NCBI RefSeq assembly: GCF_023278565.1
Contig: NC_064673.1
Coordinates: 1,302,001-1,366,000 of the forward strand
From: Colletotrichum lupini
Taxonomy: Eukaryota > Ascomycota > Sordariomycetes > Glomerellales > Glomerellaceae
Reading direction: 5' to 3'
DNA: 64,000 nucleotides
This document shows, piece by piece, positions 1 to 10,456 of this stretch (position 1 is the stretch's first letter; every line of letters starts with the position of its first letter). Position numbers and translations under genes: made by a program. The notes under the pieces were generated by a model, which saw nothing but the letters and a program-made list of their open reading frames with translations, was not told the origin of the DNA and made no database searches.

Positions 1-608
1 AGGTATGTACATACTGTGTAGGTTTGCGCTGTCAGTGGGCCGAGGGCGGGCGCATCGTTCACTGTCTGGCTGGCCCGCTCCGTCACCCCTCGCCTCCAAC
101 GCCGACCACCACCACCACCACCACTTCCCACCGTGACGCTGCACCCTCCGCCTCCGAAGACGCCCCTCCTCCACTCCCAGTCAGTCACGCAGTCAGTCTT
201 CTGCAAGTCGCAACTATTCTTCTGTTCTGCCCCTGCTCGCCTACCCGCGCCTAGCCTCGCCTTCCATTCAATTCCCAAGTTCCTTCCCGTCCACTTGCAG
301 CTTGCCATTGTCCGCTGTCCGTTATTCGTTGTCTCCATGTCTCCAAGGGTGTCTGTCTCTTCACCCTCCCCAACATAAGGTCGGCACAAGCCAATACCTT
401 TATTTTTACATTTCCTCACGCAACAAGAGGACAAGGACAGACGTAGACCCGTCTCCGTCTTCTGTCCATTTCCACAAACTCGCTTGTTGTCCTCACCAGT
501 CTACTTTTAATTCCGTCTCTGGTATCCTCTTCACTGCGCCTCCGACGACCTTTCCAAGTTCCACCCATCGCGAATCGAGTTGGCGTATCCGTACTCCTCT
601 TCCTACTT
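1..608. other. Upstream region and probable 5' leader of the F-box gene
   Basis: No gene is seen here. The stretch is rich in C and T on the + strand, typical of the leader or promoter of a fungal gene, and contains a short ACC repeat near 105-124. Open frames on both strands are low-complexity Ser/Pro/Thr or Arg-rich and look like chance. Confidence 0.5.
105..124 (+). repeat. (ACC)n microsatellite
   Basis: About six perfect ACC units in a row, in the upstream region of the F-box gene. Confidence 0.8.
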
Positions 609-3600
609 ATGCGCCACACTTCGCCCACGATGGATTCACCCCAGTCTTGCGACAAGGCTACCACCACCGCCTCTGAGCCCGCACCCAAACCTCTCGGCTT
701 TCTTGACCTTCCTCCCGAGACCCAAAAGGACATCTTCAGCCATGTATGCCCTCCACTTCAGCCTACAGCCCATGCCGCAATGCAACTGACCCCTTCTAGT
801 GCTGCCAAAGCGACCTGATTTGCCTCTCCCTCGTCTCCAGACACTTTCGCGAACTCGCTGCCGCCCAGCTATACCGCAACTTTCACATCGTCTTTCCCGA
901 TGAAGATGATCCATCTTTCGATTCACCTATTGACAGCTTGGCTGGTGGCCTCGACACCTTCGTATCGAGCGAATACGACTACGCTCAGCATCTTCGCGAT
1001 GTTTCTCTCGATACCCTCAGCGCCGGCGACAAGGCGGAAGCTGCATATAAGCCGTACTTGTACAGCGCCAGCTGCGGCAAGTTCATGAACACGTTACTAT
1101 TTCTCACCCTCAAGAATGCAAAGTCCCTCGAGACCTTCAGGTACGTAGCGTTGGCTTCCATTTGCGCATCGTCACCGCTGACAGCTCGGACACCAGGTGG
1201 AACATCCGAGTCGAGCTAAGCCGGCCTGTGTACAAGGCGTTACACCAGATTGCGACCCTTAAGAACCTCCACATCCGAATGCAAGCCGGGCCGTCCCTCT
1301 TCGAGATCCCCCCTCCGCTACCGTATTCGACGAATCTACCGCCGCCTGCATCCACTCAAGGTCATTGGGACCCGTTGCCAGCTTTTTCCTCGATACCGCC
1401 CCCGCCTCCTCCTTTCGCAAGCATGTCTTTGAACGTCCCGCCGCCGTACAACCCATCTTCTCTTGGTTCTCACCCTCCCTTACCGCCCGCGTTGAAGCCG
1501 ACGCCCCGAAGTAGGCGTAGGATATCCGCCAACGAGCCCGCAACGCTGGGCGGGTTCCGCAAGCTGAATTCTTTGGTGGTTCTCGACATTGATACCTTGG
1601 ATACTGTTACAGAAATCAAGTCATGTGTGCGCAATTCGGCGTCTACCTTGACGAAACTGAAATTGTCCTTCTCGACGTATCTTGCTTTGCAATCGCGAAA
1701 GCCACCTCCTGACACCGACCCTGATGACTCGGACCAGGATGACGAGTTTCAAGTTGTTCCTCTTCCATCAGCACCCGGTTGGGATGAGGCGAGTGGACCG
1801 GCAAAAGCATTTCGCGCGCAAGAAGAGAGGAAAAGTCAGGAGTCGGTTTTGGGCAGGATCTTTGACGTGGAGCCATTCCTGGCAAAGAAGTCGCAGCATC
1901 GCAAGAGTTTGAAAGGAAAGGCCAAAATCGATAACCCGGCTAATACGCAAGAGGCTGGCTCACCTGCCGAAGCCTTCATGAATAGATTGCGAGAGGTCTC
2001 GGGTAAACTGATGGCAAGCGTGGCGGAAGGCGATGCGGATGACGGGTCAAAGCAAGAAATCCTAGAGATGATCGAGAAAGCCAGTCGGAAGTATTTGGAA
2101 GCAGAGGAGGCGAAGGCGGCGACGGAGGCAGCGAAAGAGAAAGACAACACGACATCAGCTGAAGCGGGCTCTTCCACTGGTGCAGGATCGTCATCCGCCG
2201 CGACAACAACCGTTCAGCCGGCTACGACCGTCGAGGTTTCGGGAGCTTCTATTACCGGTGCAGATATCAGCGCCAAAATCAAGACCACGCCAGCAGCCGA
2301 TTCTAACCCCGAGGATATCAACGTGGAAGAACCAATTGCTGCTGACGAGGCTGAGGCGATCGAGCGGGTTCAGGCTGTCGCTCCAGAGACGAGCTCGTCA
2401 ATTCAAGAACCTGCATCGCCTACCACGGCGCGAGCAAAGGCCGCGTTGGAAGCTCAAAAGGCAAACTTTGAAACATTGGTTTCTCGTCTACAGCACCTAT
2501 TATCCGAAGCCACAAGTCTCCAGGAGAAACTTGAGGACTTGCGAAACACGACGAGCGCTTTCGACCGGGACCACATTCGATATGCCGAGAATCAGTTGCA
2601 GGGCTTCTACCGCGATATTGAGAACGTTCGGTCCGAGCTGAATGCGACTGAAGCCGAGATTCGTGAAGTGGAGAAGCAAGTCAACGGCATAGCCACGACA
2701 GCACATGGCGAGGACGAAAGAATCAGCGAGTATATCCGGGCGACCAGAGGCGTCGCTCTGCGATCCTTTAGTGTTCACCTCATCCCAGTCAAGGCCTCTG
2801 TCTTCAAGGCAGCCATTGACGTGAGAGTGCTAAAGAGGCTGACGTTGCTAAATGTCGGCAATCAAGCTCCCATCTGGACCATGTTGACCAAGGAAAACAA
2901 GGCACAGCCGCTCCCCTTACGCAAGATCTTCACGGATAACGTGTCCATGCCTTTCCTGACATTTGCATCGCAATTGGAGCAGATCACCGAACTGTTCATG
3001 CTCGAGCGGTCGTCCAAATACAAGCCCGAGAGCTTCGCGCCCAAGACAAATGTCGTCATGGACCAGATCCGCCGTCTTGTTCTCAAGAAGCACATGCCGA
3101 CACTAACTCGGCTGATGATCAAGAACGATTCTCAAATGAGCTGGGATCTGGATGAGAAGGCCATGCTGCTCATTTGCAACCGCGGGAAGCAACTCGAAGA
3201 GCTTGCGGCCTCGCTTGGCATTCGCGCCATGGTACGTTATCTGAGATGTTGTGCGTGTTCCGAACTAATCAATCTCTTAGCACACATTCATGCAGCACCT
3301 CGGAGGGCTGGTAAACCTTCGAGCGTTGAACGTAATTTCGTTCAGAAACGATGACACCTGTGTCTGGGTGATGCGCGAGACCCGCAAGTTCCTCGTCGAT
3401 AACCTCAGCCACCACCCCCACATGAAGCTCGAGTGGATCTCAATCGACGATGACCGGGTTGAGCGCATCATCCGCCCACCACCACAGACCCCGGCTGCCA
3501 AAGCCGACGAGAAGAGAAACAAGAAGGGCAAGAGTAAGCCTGCTGGCTCTGCTTTTGGCGCCTTTGGTGGCCCAGGCACCTCCACTGGGTCAGGTGCCCC

Positions 3601-3772
3601 GGGTAGCTTCCCACCGCTTCCCATGCCAGGATGGGAAACGGATAGCGACAGCGACGATGAAGACACCGATATAGTTGCCAACACCAAGCTGGAAACCGTT
3701 GAAGGCGTCCATTTTTATGATGTTTGGGACGTCCGTATTTTCAAGAAGGAAGTCATGGCCGGAAGGCTGTGA
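609..3772 (+). CDS. F-box protein with long acidic and coiled-coil middle region
   Basis: Probable substrate-recognition subunit of an SCF ubiquitin ligase; substrate unknown. Exons 609-743, 800-1140, 1197-3231 and 3281-3772 give 1000 residues. Introns are 56, 56 and 49 nt with clean GT...AG, and the last has a CTAAT branch point. Residues about 30-75 read as an F-box (LGFLDLPPETQKDIF, then SDLICLSLVSRHFRELAA after the first intron). Next come leucine-rich segments resembling fungal F-box/LRR proteins, a Pro-rich insert (about 200-270), a long Ala/Glu/Ser-rich low-complexity region, a coiled coil around 540-610 and a second conserved-looking block to the end. The C-terminal exon has a Gly/Pro insert and an acidic Asp/Ser stretch. 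A second ATG at 630 is an equally good start. The F-box call is from the motif; the rest of the protein is not recognised. Confidence 0.8.
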
Positions 3773-4270
3773 ACGAAGGCCCCGAACGACGAGGGAGAAG
3801 TTGTCAACGGAGAGCAGGAGGGAGACACGGGGCTGAAAAAGAGTGGTGGAAAACCCATGGGCTTGGAAAGAATATGTAGCAGACGAAACGGCGTTAATTG
3901 GTTTCACTTACTTGGATGGGGTTCATCTGGGGAATACCCGGCACTAAAGGAAATCAAAGCCTGGCGCAGTATGGTACGGGAAACGGGGTATTAGGGGGCA
4001 AGGAAGACATACCCTCAGGTTGTCCCAATCTACCCACGGCGTAAAGTAGCGACCTCCTTTTTTCTTAAAGCATCATTGGGCGGGCTTGTATTTACCCCCC
4101 TTGCCATGTTCATATTATAGACCAGTCATATGTGAGATGTGCGTAGAGTTTGCTTTGACATATCGGTCTCCCATCGCAAGCCCGTGCATACATCTCAGTA
4201 TCCAAGCGCTCTGTTCTAAGTCCGACCCGTCTCTTCAGAATCCATCTTCACCTCGATATCGAAAGCCAGG
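3773..4270. other. 3' region of the F-box gene
   Basis: No coding region is supported. It probably holds the 3' UTR and terminator of the F-box gene. Confidence 0.4.
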
Positions 4271-4286
4271 CTCTCTCTCTTTCTCT

Positions 4287-4419
4287 CTCATGTGTTTAGC
4301 TCCCGCCAAGGACTTACCTCATCAATCTTAGCACTACTGATCATCTGCTCGATCTTCTCAAAATCCTTCTCCATAAGCGCAATGTCGGCATTGGACATGC
4401 GAGACTTGCATGAGGACAT
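4287..4419 (-). CDS. Possible micro-protein or first exon, 43-45 residues
   Basis: From an ATG at 4419 the minus strand encodes a compact helical peptide beginning MSSCKSRMSNADIALMEKDF and continuing EKIEQMISSAKIDE, with no low-complexity bias. After the GAG codon comes a consensus donor (GTAAGT) followed closely by a GCTAAAC branch-like site. Read straight through, the frame ends after about ten more codons. The end given here is the unspliced stop. If the intron is removed, a short second exon a little further left is possible. A TATAAAG lies just upstream on the same strand. Nothing in the neighbourhood indicates a function and the family is not recognised. It could be a small gene, a 5' exon or a remnant. 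Confidence 0.35.
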
Positions 4420-5720
4420 GGATTTGTTAACTTTATATGAGAGGACTATGTAGATACAGGTGAGCAGGACGTTATGCGAGAACTAGATGCGGTAGACCTC
4501 GAGGCTGTACGGACCGGTGAAGGTTTACTCGGCCCCTTTGATGAGGTCGGTGATGACGGGTTTAGTTGTGAGCTGGGTAAGGTCGGTGATGATGGTCGTT
4601 TTGGAAGAGTGTGGTGGTGAGGTCCGGGAGGGTTGTTTTGAGTTGTGCGTTGTGCGTTGAGTAGGGATCGGGGATCGGGGAGGTCGTTGATGAGAGGAGG
4701 TGTGTGTGAGTGAGAGGACATCTGAGTAGATGAGATTAGGGTTGGGGGGTATGAAGACTGAGAGGACAGAGGTAGGAGGCTGGAGTTGAGTTGATTTTAG
4801 GGGAGAGGTGGGCTGAGGGAAAGGTGTGTGGCTCGGAAAACTCCATGGTGAATGCCTTTTATTTGTCGGGCACGCCTGGGTACCAGAGTACCTCTGAACA
4901 GACGTCGGAGTTTTGGAATCGCAGATGTATGTAGGCTCTATACTCGTTGTCTCCAAAGGATGGTATCCTGGATGCCTTTGATGTCTTCGTTGTGATATCA
5001 ACCTGAAGACAAAGAACCGAAGAACATCCTACAATCTGGCCGACCTAAGTAGGAGTGGGCCTTTTGTTGAGGTGCTGAAAGGGGGGGGGGGGGGACAGGA
5101 GAAAAAAAGACTCCATCATAGGGAATCGAACAAAAGATTAAGCAATTGTTCAACTTGACTCTGGAAGAACGGGTTCCACTGGCGCCCCCTTAGCCCCTCG
5201 ACCAAGTGTCCCAAATCACTTGTATTGATGGTGAGTAGAGATGGAAATAGACCCAAGTACCTTCCTCGCTTACGCAGTGTATTGTGTTCACTAGGGTGAA
5301 TATACGTATGGACACAGGACCACGTCCCTCACCCTAAGTTGCTGCCATTCGAGCAGTAAATGTTCGCACTATATGACCAGAATGTGCACATAGCTGGTAA
5401 TCTTGAAGACGCCATTAGAGCTACAGCACTTACGGCTATGTAACTACTCAAGTAGAACAACTTGCCCCTTTGTATTGTTCACTTGTCAAGCTTCTCCAAA
5501 AAGCATGACATCGACTCGCATTCTCAACTTCTTCAACAAGTAGTGTGGAGAGGGACAAAGCTACCACTGTCGTATCGCGATACCTCGCTCCCCCACCAGC
5601 TGTTAAGTGACACTGGAGATGAGGCAACATGCAGTATGGATTAAAGAAGACATAGTAAGTCAACTTTTTGTTTGGGTATCAATCTTCTGCCCTCGAAGCC
5701 GCCAGTAGTTCATCACTGTT
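4420..5720. other. Intergenic, low complexity
   Basis: Minus-strand open frames between 4446 and 5001 are Ser/Thr/Pro-rich and frame-unstable, so they are not accepted as genes. A 14-base G run sits at 5081-5094. A weak tRNA-like arrangement (5102-5204, minus) failed the folding test. The rest shows no coding signal. Confidence 0.4.
5081..5094 (+). repeat. G14 homopolymer
   Basis: Fourteen consecutive G residues in intergenic DNA. Length is likely to be variable or assembly-sensitive. Confidence 0.85.
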
Positions 5721-6700
5721 CTATGCCGCTTTCTGATCCATAAGCGCCATAATCTCGTCTTCCTCATCCCCTTCACCAGCCCTCCTCCTAGCCTCCCTCT
5801 CAATCCCTACTCTGGTAATCATACCACCAGCAAGCATTCCAGTCTCTTTGACCCCTCTCACCCACCCCTCAAGACTCCTCATCCCCACGACAAGGAACCC
5901 GAGCTCCTCCCTCTCGACATCGAAAACCTCCCACCACGCCACCTCGGGCATCTTGGCCCCAGCCTCCCGGGCGGCGATATATACCGCCGCCGTCGCGAGC
6001 GCGTTGGGCTGGTGCGTAAGATACAGCATCTGCGGGCTCAGCAGCGCCGTGTTGAGGTGCGCGACCACCCGCCCGGCCACCTGCGCCCTCGGCTTCCCGA
6101 GGAAGTCGAGCGCCTGGAGGTACGTCACGGCCAGCGCGTGCGGCAGCGCCACGGCCGTGTCGAAGCCCAGGGCCCAGAGGACCCGCGCCTCGGCGGCCAG
6201 CATCCGCGTCTGGAAGGCGGCGTACTCGCCTTCTGTCTGGTAGTACGTCGTCGGATCCGGGCGGGGGCGCTTCTTCGGGTCGTCGTCTGGTGGCTCGCCG
6301 CGGAAGAGGGTGGAGGCTGGGGAGAGGAGGTAGGCGTATACGTTTGAGACGTCTCGTGTCGAGCGTGGGACGGGGCCCATTTTGGCGACTAGGTAGAGGG
6401 CTGCGGCGGAGACGTCCTGGAGATCTTGTTAGTGGAAGTCGAGATGTTGTATGGGATGTGTTGCTTGCGACTCACGCTGAACTCTCCTGCCATTGGCGAC
6501 TCGACGAGCCAGTATCGCGCCAGCAAGACGTTCGCCTGTGCCGTTGTCGATTGCGGCAGGTCGAGTAGCACACCGGCAGCCTGTGTTAGGCACTGCGTCG
6601 CATAGAATATGACATCCTGGAGGTCGGCCGGTAGTGAGCTGAAGGAATTGCGCTTGTAGAGCTGCTCGGCCGTCGCCAAGGTGTTGGTCATATGCGCCAT
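5721..6700 (-). CDS. Cyclin-L/K-type cyclin
   Basis: Cyclin-box protein of the transcription/RNA-processing cyclin group, expected to activate a nuclear CDK. Exons 6476-6700 and 5721-6416 are separated by a 59-nt intron and give 306 residues. The N-terminal cyclin fold starts around residue 5 (TLATAEQLYKRNSFSSLPAD). The part after the splice, DVSAAALYLVAKM followed by PRSTRDVSNVYAYL, matches the helix 3-4 pattern of cyclin L (ASKLEE...R.V..VF). A second repeat lies around 135-235, and the tail is acidic and Arg-rich. The start ATG at 6700 precedes the conserved region closely. Its promoter is shared with the divergent VPS17 gene. Exact orthology among cyclin L, K, T or Ctk2-like proteins cannot be settled by eye. 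Confidence 0.75.
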
Positions 6701-7461
6701 GGTTTGCGCCCTCTATGTGCCGTCGTCTCGGTGGCCTTTTCACCTTGTAAAGATAGCAATCGTCAAATAACCGTCGTCGCAAGGCTGGAAAAGAGTATTG
6801 AAGTTGCGAGGTTGCTGGGATTCCGGTGTCCCTATTGGTCAAAGCTGAGAGCTGTCAGGGTAAGTTAGGCGCGGTGTCTGCCGCGCGTGTGTCGTCACTT
6901 TTTCCCAAGGAGAGACAGAACCCGGCCGGAAGCAACTGGAGGCGTACCTTACTTCTGTGCTTAGGTGCGCTGGCCCGAGCTTCTTCTTCCAGGTTGCGAC
7001 CAGAGGACGTGGGGACGCTAAGCCGAAGCGGAGGATGAGTGGGGCTGCGGTGCTTCGCGGGCTTTGGGTAGGCTCTGTGGCCCTCCGGCGTACCTGAGGC
7101 TTTGAACTGCGGTGGTTACGAACCAATTCAAGGCAGCTGCGTGGAGAAAAGGTCCCCCGGCCTTCTGGACATCACGCTCGCATCCCGCCTCAGCTTGCGA
7201 ACGACACGAGAGCGATTATACGGACCATCATCTACACAGCCGTACCACTATCCTCCGGCCCACGACAAGCACTGTTGCATTCCGACACCGATCAATGGAT
7301 GGGCTCGTGTGCCGAATCCCCAAATAACCATCTACACCCGTTCCCCCTTCCCCGCATCGGCTTTGTCGGCCAGTCGTGATCCGTCCACGCAACCCGACGA
7401 CATCATCGATCGCACGCCTTCGCAGACGACGAACAACGACGACAACGAGACCGCCGTAGCC
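6701..7461. promoter_or_regulatory. Divergent promoter between the cyclin gene and VPS17
   Basis: 761 bp between the start codons of two outward-facing genes, so it must hold both promoters. The VPS17 frame stays open upstream to about 7102, so an N-terminally extended start cannot be fully excluded, but the upstream translation is of poor quality. No specific operator was recognised. Confidence 0.5.
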
Positions 7462-9397
7462 ATGGATTACAGCGCCTCTATCCACGAAGAGAGCGGCGCA
7501 TCGCCCTGGGGAAACTCCCCAGGCTCCTCGCCCCGGCCCAACCAGACCAACTTCTCATCTCTCGGTGCTGACCTCGGCGGCGACCCGGCTGGATCCCCCT
7601 TCAACTACTCACCGAGTCCCGGCAACGCAACGCCGCAAGACCACCAGGAGGGCTTTGGTGGCGAGCAGCAATACAGACGACCAGACACCGCAAGCAGCAC
7701 CCAGTCGACCACCGAGGTGGAAACACAGGAGTCGAGGACCGAAATAGGCTCAGAAGCCCGCTCCAGCGGCGATGGTCCGGGACCTGAGCTGCCTCAAAAG
7801 TCGCAAGAACAAGGTGGCCCCGCGGCCGCGGGCGGTCAGGCTCAACAACAGCCGCGCAAGCCTCAGCAGCCTCAGTTCAGGCTACAGGCCAAGATCACCG
7901 GTCTCGAGCGCACCGGGAAGAAGGACCCCATCTTGCGGTTCGATGTTCATGTAAGGAGCAAACCCCCTTGTGCGGTGGAAGGTGATTGCCTAACACGCCG
8001 TAGACCAACCTCCCGCGGTTCCGCACCACGCAGTACCGCGACGTACGTCGTTTCCATTCCGAATTCGTCAAGCTTGCGGAGCACCTGATTTCAGCCAACC
8101 CGGAATGCCTGGTACCTACCGTACCGCCCGCCGTGACTTCGGCCGGCGCTGGCACGGACGAGGACGAAGCCCGTGTTAAGGCTCTATTACAACGGTGGTT
8201 CAACTACGTGTGCAGCAACGAAGTCCTTATGAGGGACGATGAGATGGTCCTCTTCGTTGAGAGCGATTTCGGTTACAGCCCCATGGTAAAGATGAAGCAG
8301 CCGGCGACGGGTGTGCGCAGAAAGATCCTGAAGCAGTTTGCTCCCCCGCCGGACGACACTCCAGAGCTCCAGGAGGCTCGTCCGATTGTGAAGCTCTTCT
8401 ACCTTGGAACCATGGATGCCGGCCACAAGGTCGATAAGCTCGTCAAGTCTCGTCGAGGTAAGTCCAACGTCAATCCTTCCCAACAACGCGCGGGCATTTG
8501 CAGGTCTGATATCATCTAGGTCTGGGATTGGCTGAATCCGACTTTGGCGTCAAGCTCGGCTCCATGCATATACAAGAGCCCCATCAGGGTCTCGCCAATG
8601 CCTATCGTAAGTTGGGCAAGATCGTACAGACCGTCGGTGATTACCACGCTGCGCAAGCTACTGCGGAAGCTACCACCATTGGTGATCCTTTCCAGTACCA
8701 CTCCCAGGACTCATTTGTGGTCAAGGAGTCACTCACAAATCGCCAAATCCTCATTCGCGAATTCCTCCAGGCACAAGAGAACACACGTAGCAAGCTCAAT
8801 GCCGCCGATCGTCTGAAGGCGAGTTCCAACGTAAGGCGCGAGAAGGTCGATGAGGCCATTACAGCCCTCGATGACGCCCGCCAAAACGAGACCTACCTCT
8901 ACCAAAAGACGACTCGTGTCACGCAAAATCTCGTACAGGAGCGCCGAAAGTGGTTCGCGAGGACTGCAGCGGACCTTCGGCTCAGCATCAGAGAATATGT
9001 CATCCGCGAGATTGAAGCGGAGCGACGTGCTCTCGCCGTACTCGAGAGCGTAAGACCAGACATCCGCGCCATTGACGCATCTGGCGGTCTGAGTCGACTG
9101 GGACGCGAGGCTCACCCTCCCGTCAGAAGGGCCAGCGTGGCAGCCAGCCAAGGTCCCAAGGGTGATGCATGGAGCGGTGTTCCACGACGCACCGACACGC
9201 TCAACCGCAGCGTGTCTGGCAGTCTTATGGGCGTCCCCGAGGACGGTGAGGGCGACGACAGTCAGGGTGCGGGGCAGAACAAGGGCCTCGGCGCAGCGGG
9301 CGGCCGGGCGAGCCTGTCCGGTGTGGCAGAGGAGGACGACGAGGACCGAGTGGATGCGAGAAACGCGGCGAGCCGATTGGCGACCAGCACTTTCTGA
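7462..9397 (+). CDS. VPS17: Vps17, PX-BAR sorting nexin of the retromer
   Basis: Vps17 pairs with Vps5 in the membrane-bending half of retromer, which retrieves cargo from endosomes to the Golgi. Exons 7462-7950, 8004-8457 and 8520-9397 (introns 53 and 62 nt) give 606 residues. The N-terminus (1-135) is Ser/Pro/Gln-rich and disordered. A PX domain follows at about 138-255 (FRLQAKITGLERTG, RTTQYRDVRRFHSEF, then MKQPATGVRRKILKQF). A C-terminal BAR-type helical region covers about 275-475 (LGLAESDFGVKL, LANAYRKLGKIVQTVGDYHA, ENTRSKLNAADRLKASSNVR, QERRKWFARTAADLRLSIRE). The tail is acidic and Ser-rich. For intron 2 the distal AG at 8519 must be used; the earlier CAG acceptor leads quickly to a stop. 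The start at 7462 was chosen because the open frame upstream looks non-coding. Confidence 0.92.
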
Positions 9398-9449
9398 TCG
9401 CGTCGACCTTTGTTTGCGAGGTGCGGGTGAACGGGCGATGCCGCTCCTC

Positions 9450-9535
9450 GGAGGGGGGGGAGGGGAGGGAGGAGGGGGGGGGAAAGATCCTTGGACCGAG
9501 ACCTTTTTGTACGGAGGGGGGGGTTTCGGGGCAGG
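9450..9535 (+). repeat. G-run tract in the VPS17 3' region
   Basis: Several runs of 4-9 G residues separated by single A or AGGA, followed by another G run near 9518-9527. It lies about 55 nt after the VPS17 stop, so it would be in the 3' UTR on the sense strand, where it could form a quadruplex. Confidence 0.6.
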
Positions 9536-10428
9536 CACTTTTTTTCTCTCCCAAAAAAGCTCGTATGATGTGTAATGCTGTATCCGTCCTGTTTGTGCTC
9601 CCATACACATAGATTCCCAAAGTATGAGCCTTGCCTTTTTTTGCAATTCTTGATTCTCTCCTCTGCATTTGACTAGGTATGCGCGATTGTATCCGGCGTG
9701 AGCTTGACTCGCCTGCTGTTTGCGAGAGACAACATTCGTTGGGGGTGGCATATGGCGATGACTTACAGGACGCAGCGTCACGATGAGATTCTCAATGGAC
9801 GACTCGGCGTGCGTGTGCCGGTGGCGGTAGGCGGTGAAACGTGACTCTACCTACCTTGAGGCACCCCGAGTGCACCTCGAGGTCGAGGTAGGCTGAGGAA
9901 AGTGTCTTGATTGTGACGCAAGAGCAGAGCAAGAGCAACATGTAACTGAAGGTGGGTGCGTTTTTTCGGCAGCCATTCACATAAAAGACACACCGAGAAA
10001 TGCACCGGGGCATGTTGTGCTTCCCATGCGATATCTTTCTGCTTCACCCGCTTACCGTGTCGTCGTCACCCGTCTTGTAGCGGTTGCAGTAGAGGCACAT
10101 GGTAAAATCGTATATAAAGCGCGAAATCCACATGCGTGTGGCGGATGTCGTGTTTCCCCTCGCTCACCGACTCAATGAATCAGATCCCGATTTCACCCCC
10201 GATTTCGGCTTCCGGGGGGGTCTCAATGTGTCTTTTTTTTTTTTGGTCTGCCATTGCTCGGGAAGTGGGCGTTGCTGTCTGTTGGCTTGGCTTGGATTTG
10301 AGAGATTGGCGGTGAGGTGTGTGAGTCAAGGTATGAAAGGCAGGCTATATTATACGCCCGGGGAGTTACGCGGATGCGGATGCGGAAGCGCAATGTGGGT
10401 GTGCGTAGGTGAGTTTTATTATAGTACG

Positions 10429-10456
10429 GCTGCTGCTGCTGCTGCTGCTGCTGCTG
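10429..10456 (+). repeat. (GCT)9 microsatellite
   Basis: Nine perfect GCT/CAG units. The opposite strand reads as a short poly-Gln open frame, but no gene around it is supported. Confidence 0.85.

Noticed and set aside
4525..5001. 158-codon Ser/Thr/Pro-rich open frame on the minus strand
   Set aside because: Low complexity, overlaps a second similar frame, no conserved feature.
5102..5204. tRNA-like gene on the minus strand (box-A-like TGGTCGAGGGG, box-B-like TGTTCGATTCC, T7 terminator)
   Set aside because: The order of elements fits a Pol III gene, but the T-stem does not pair and the acceptor halves are out of register by about four bases, so no cloverleaf forms. At best a degenerate tRNA.
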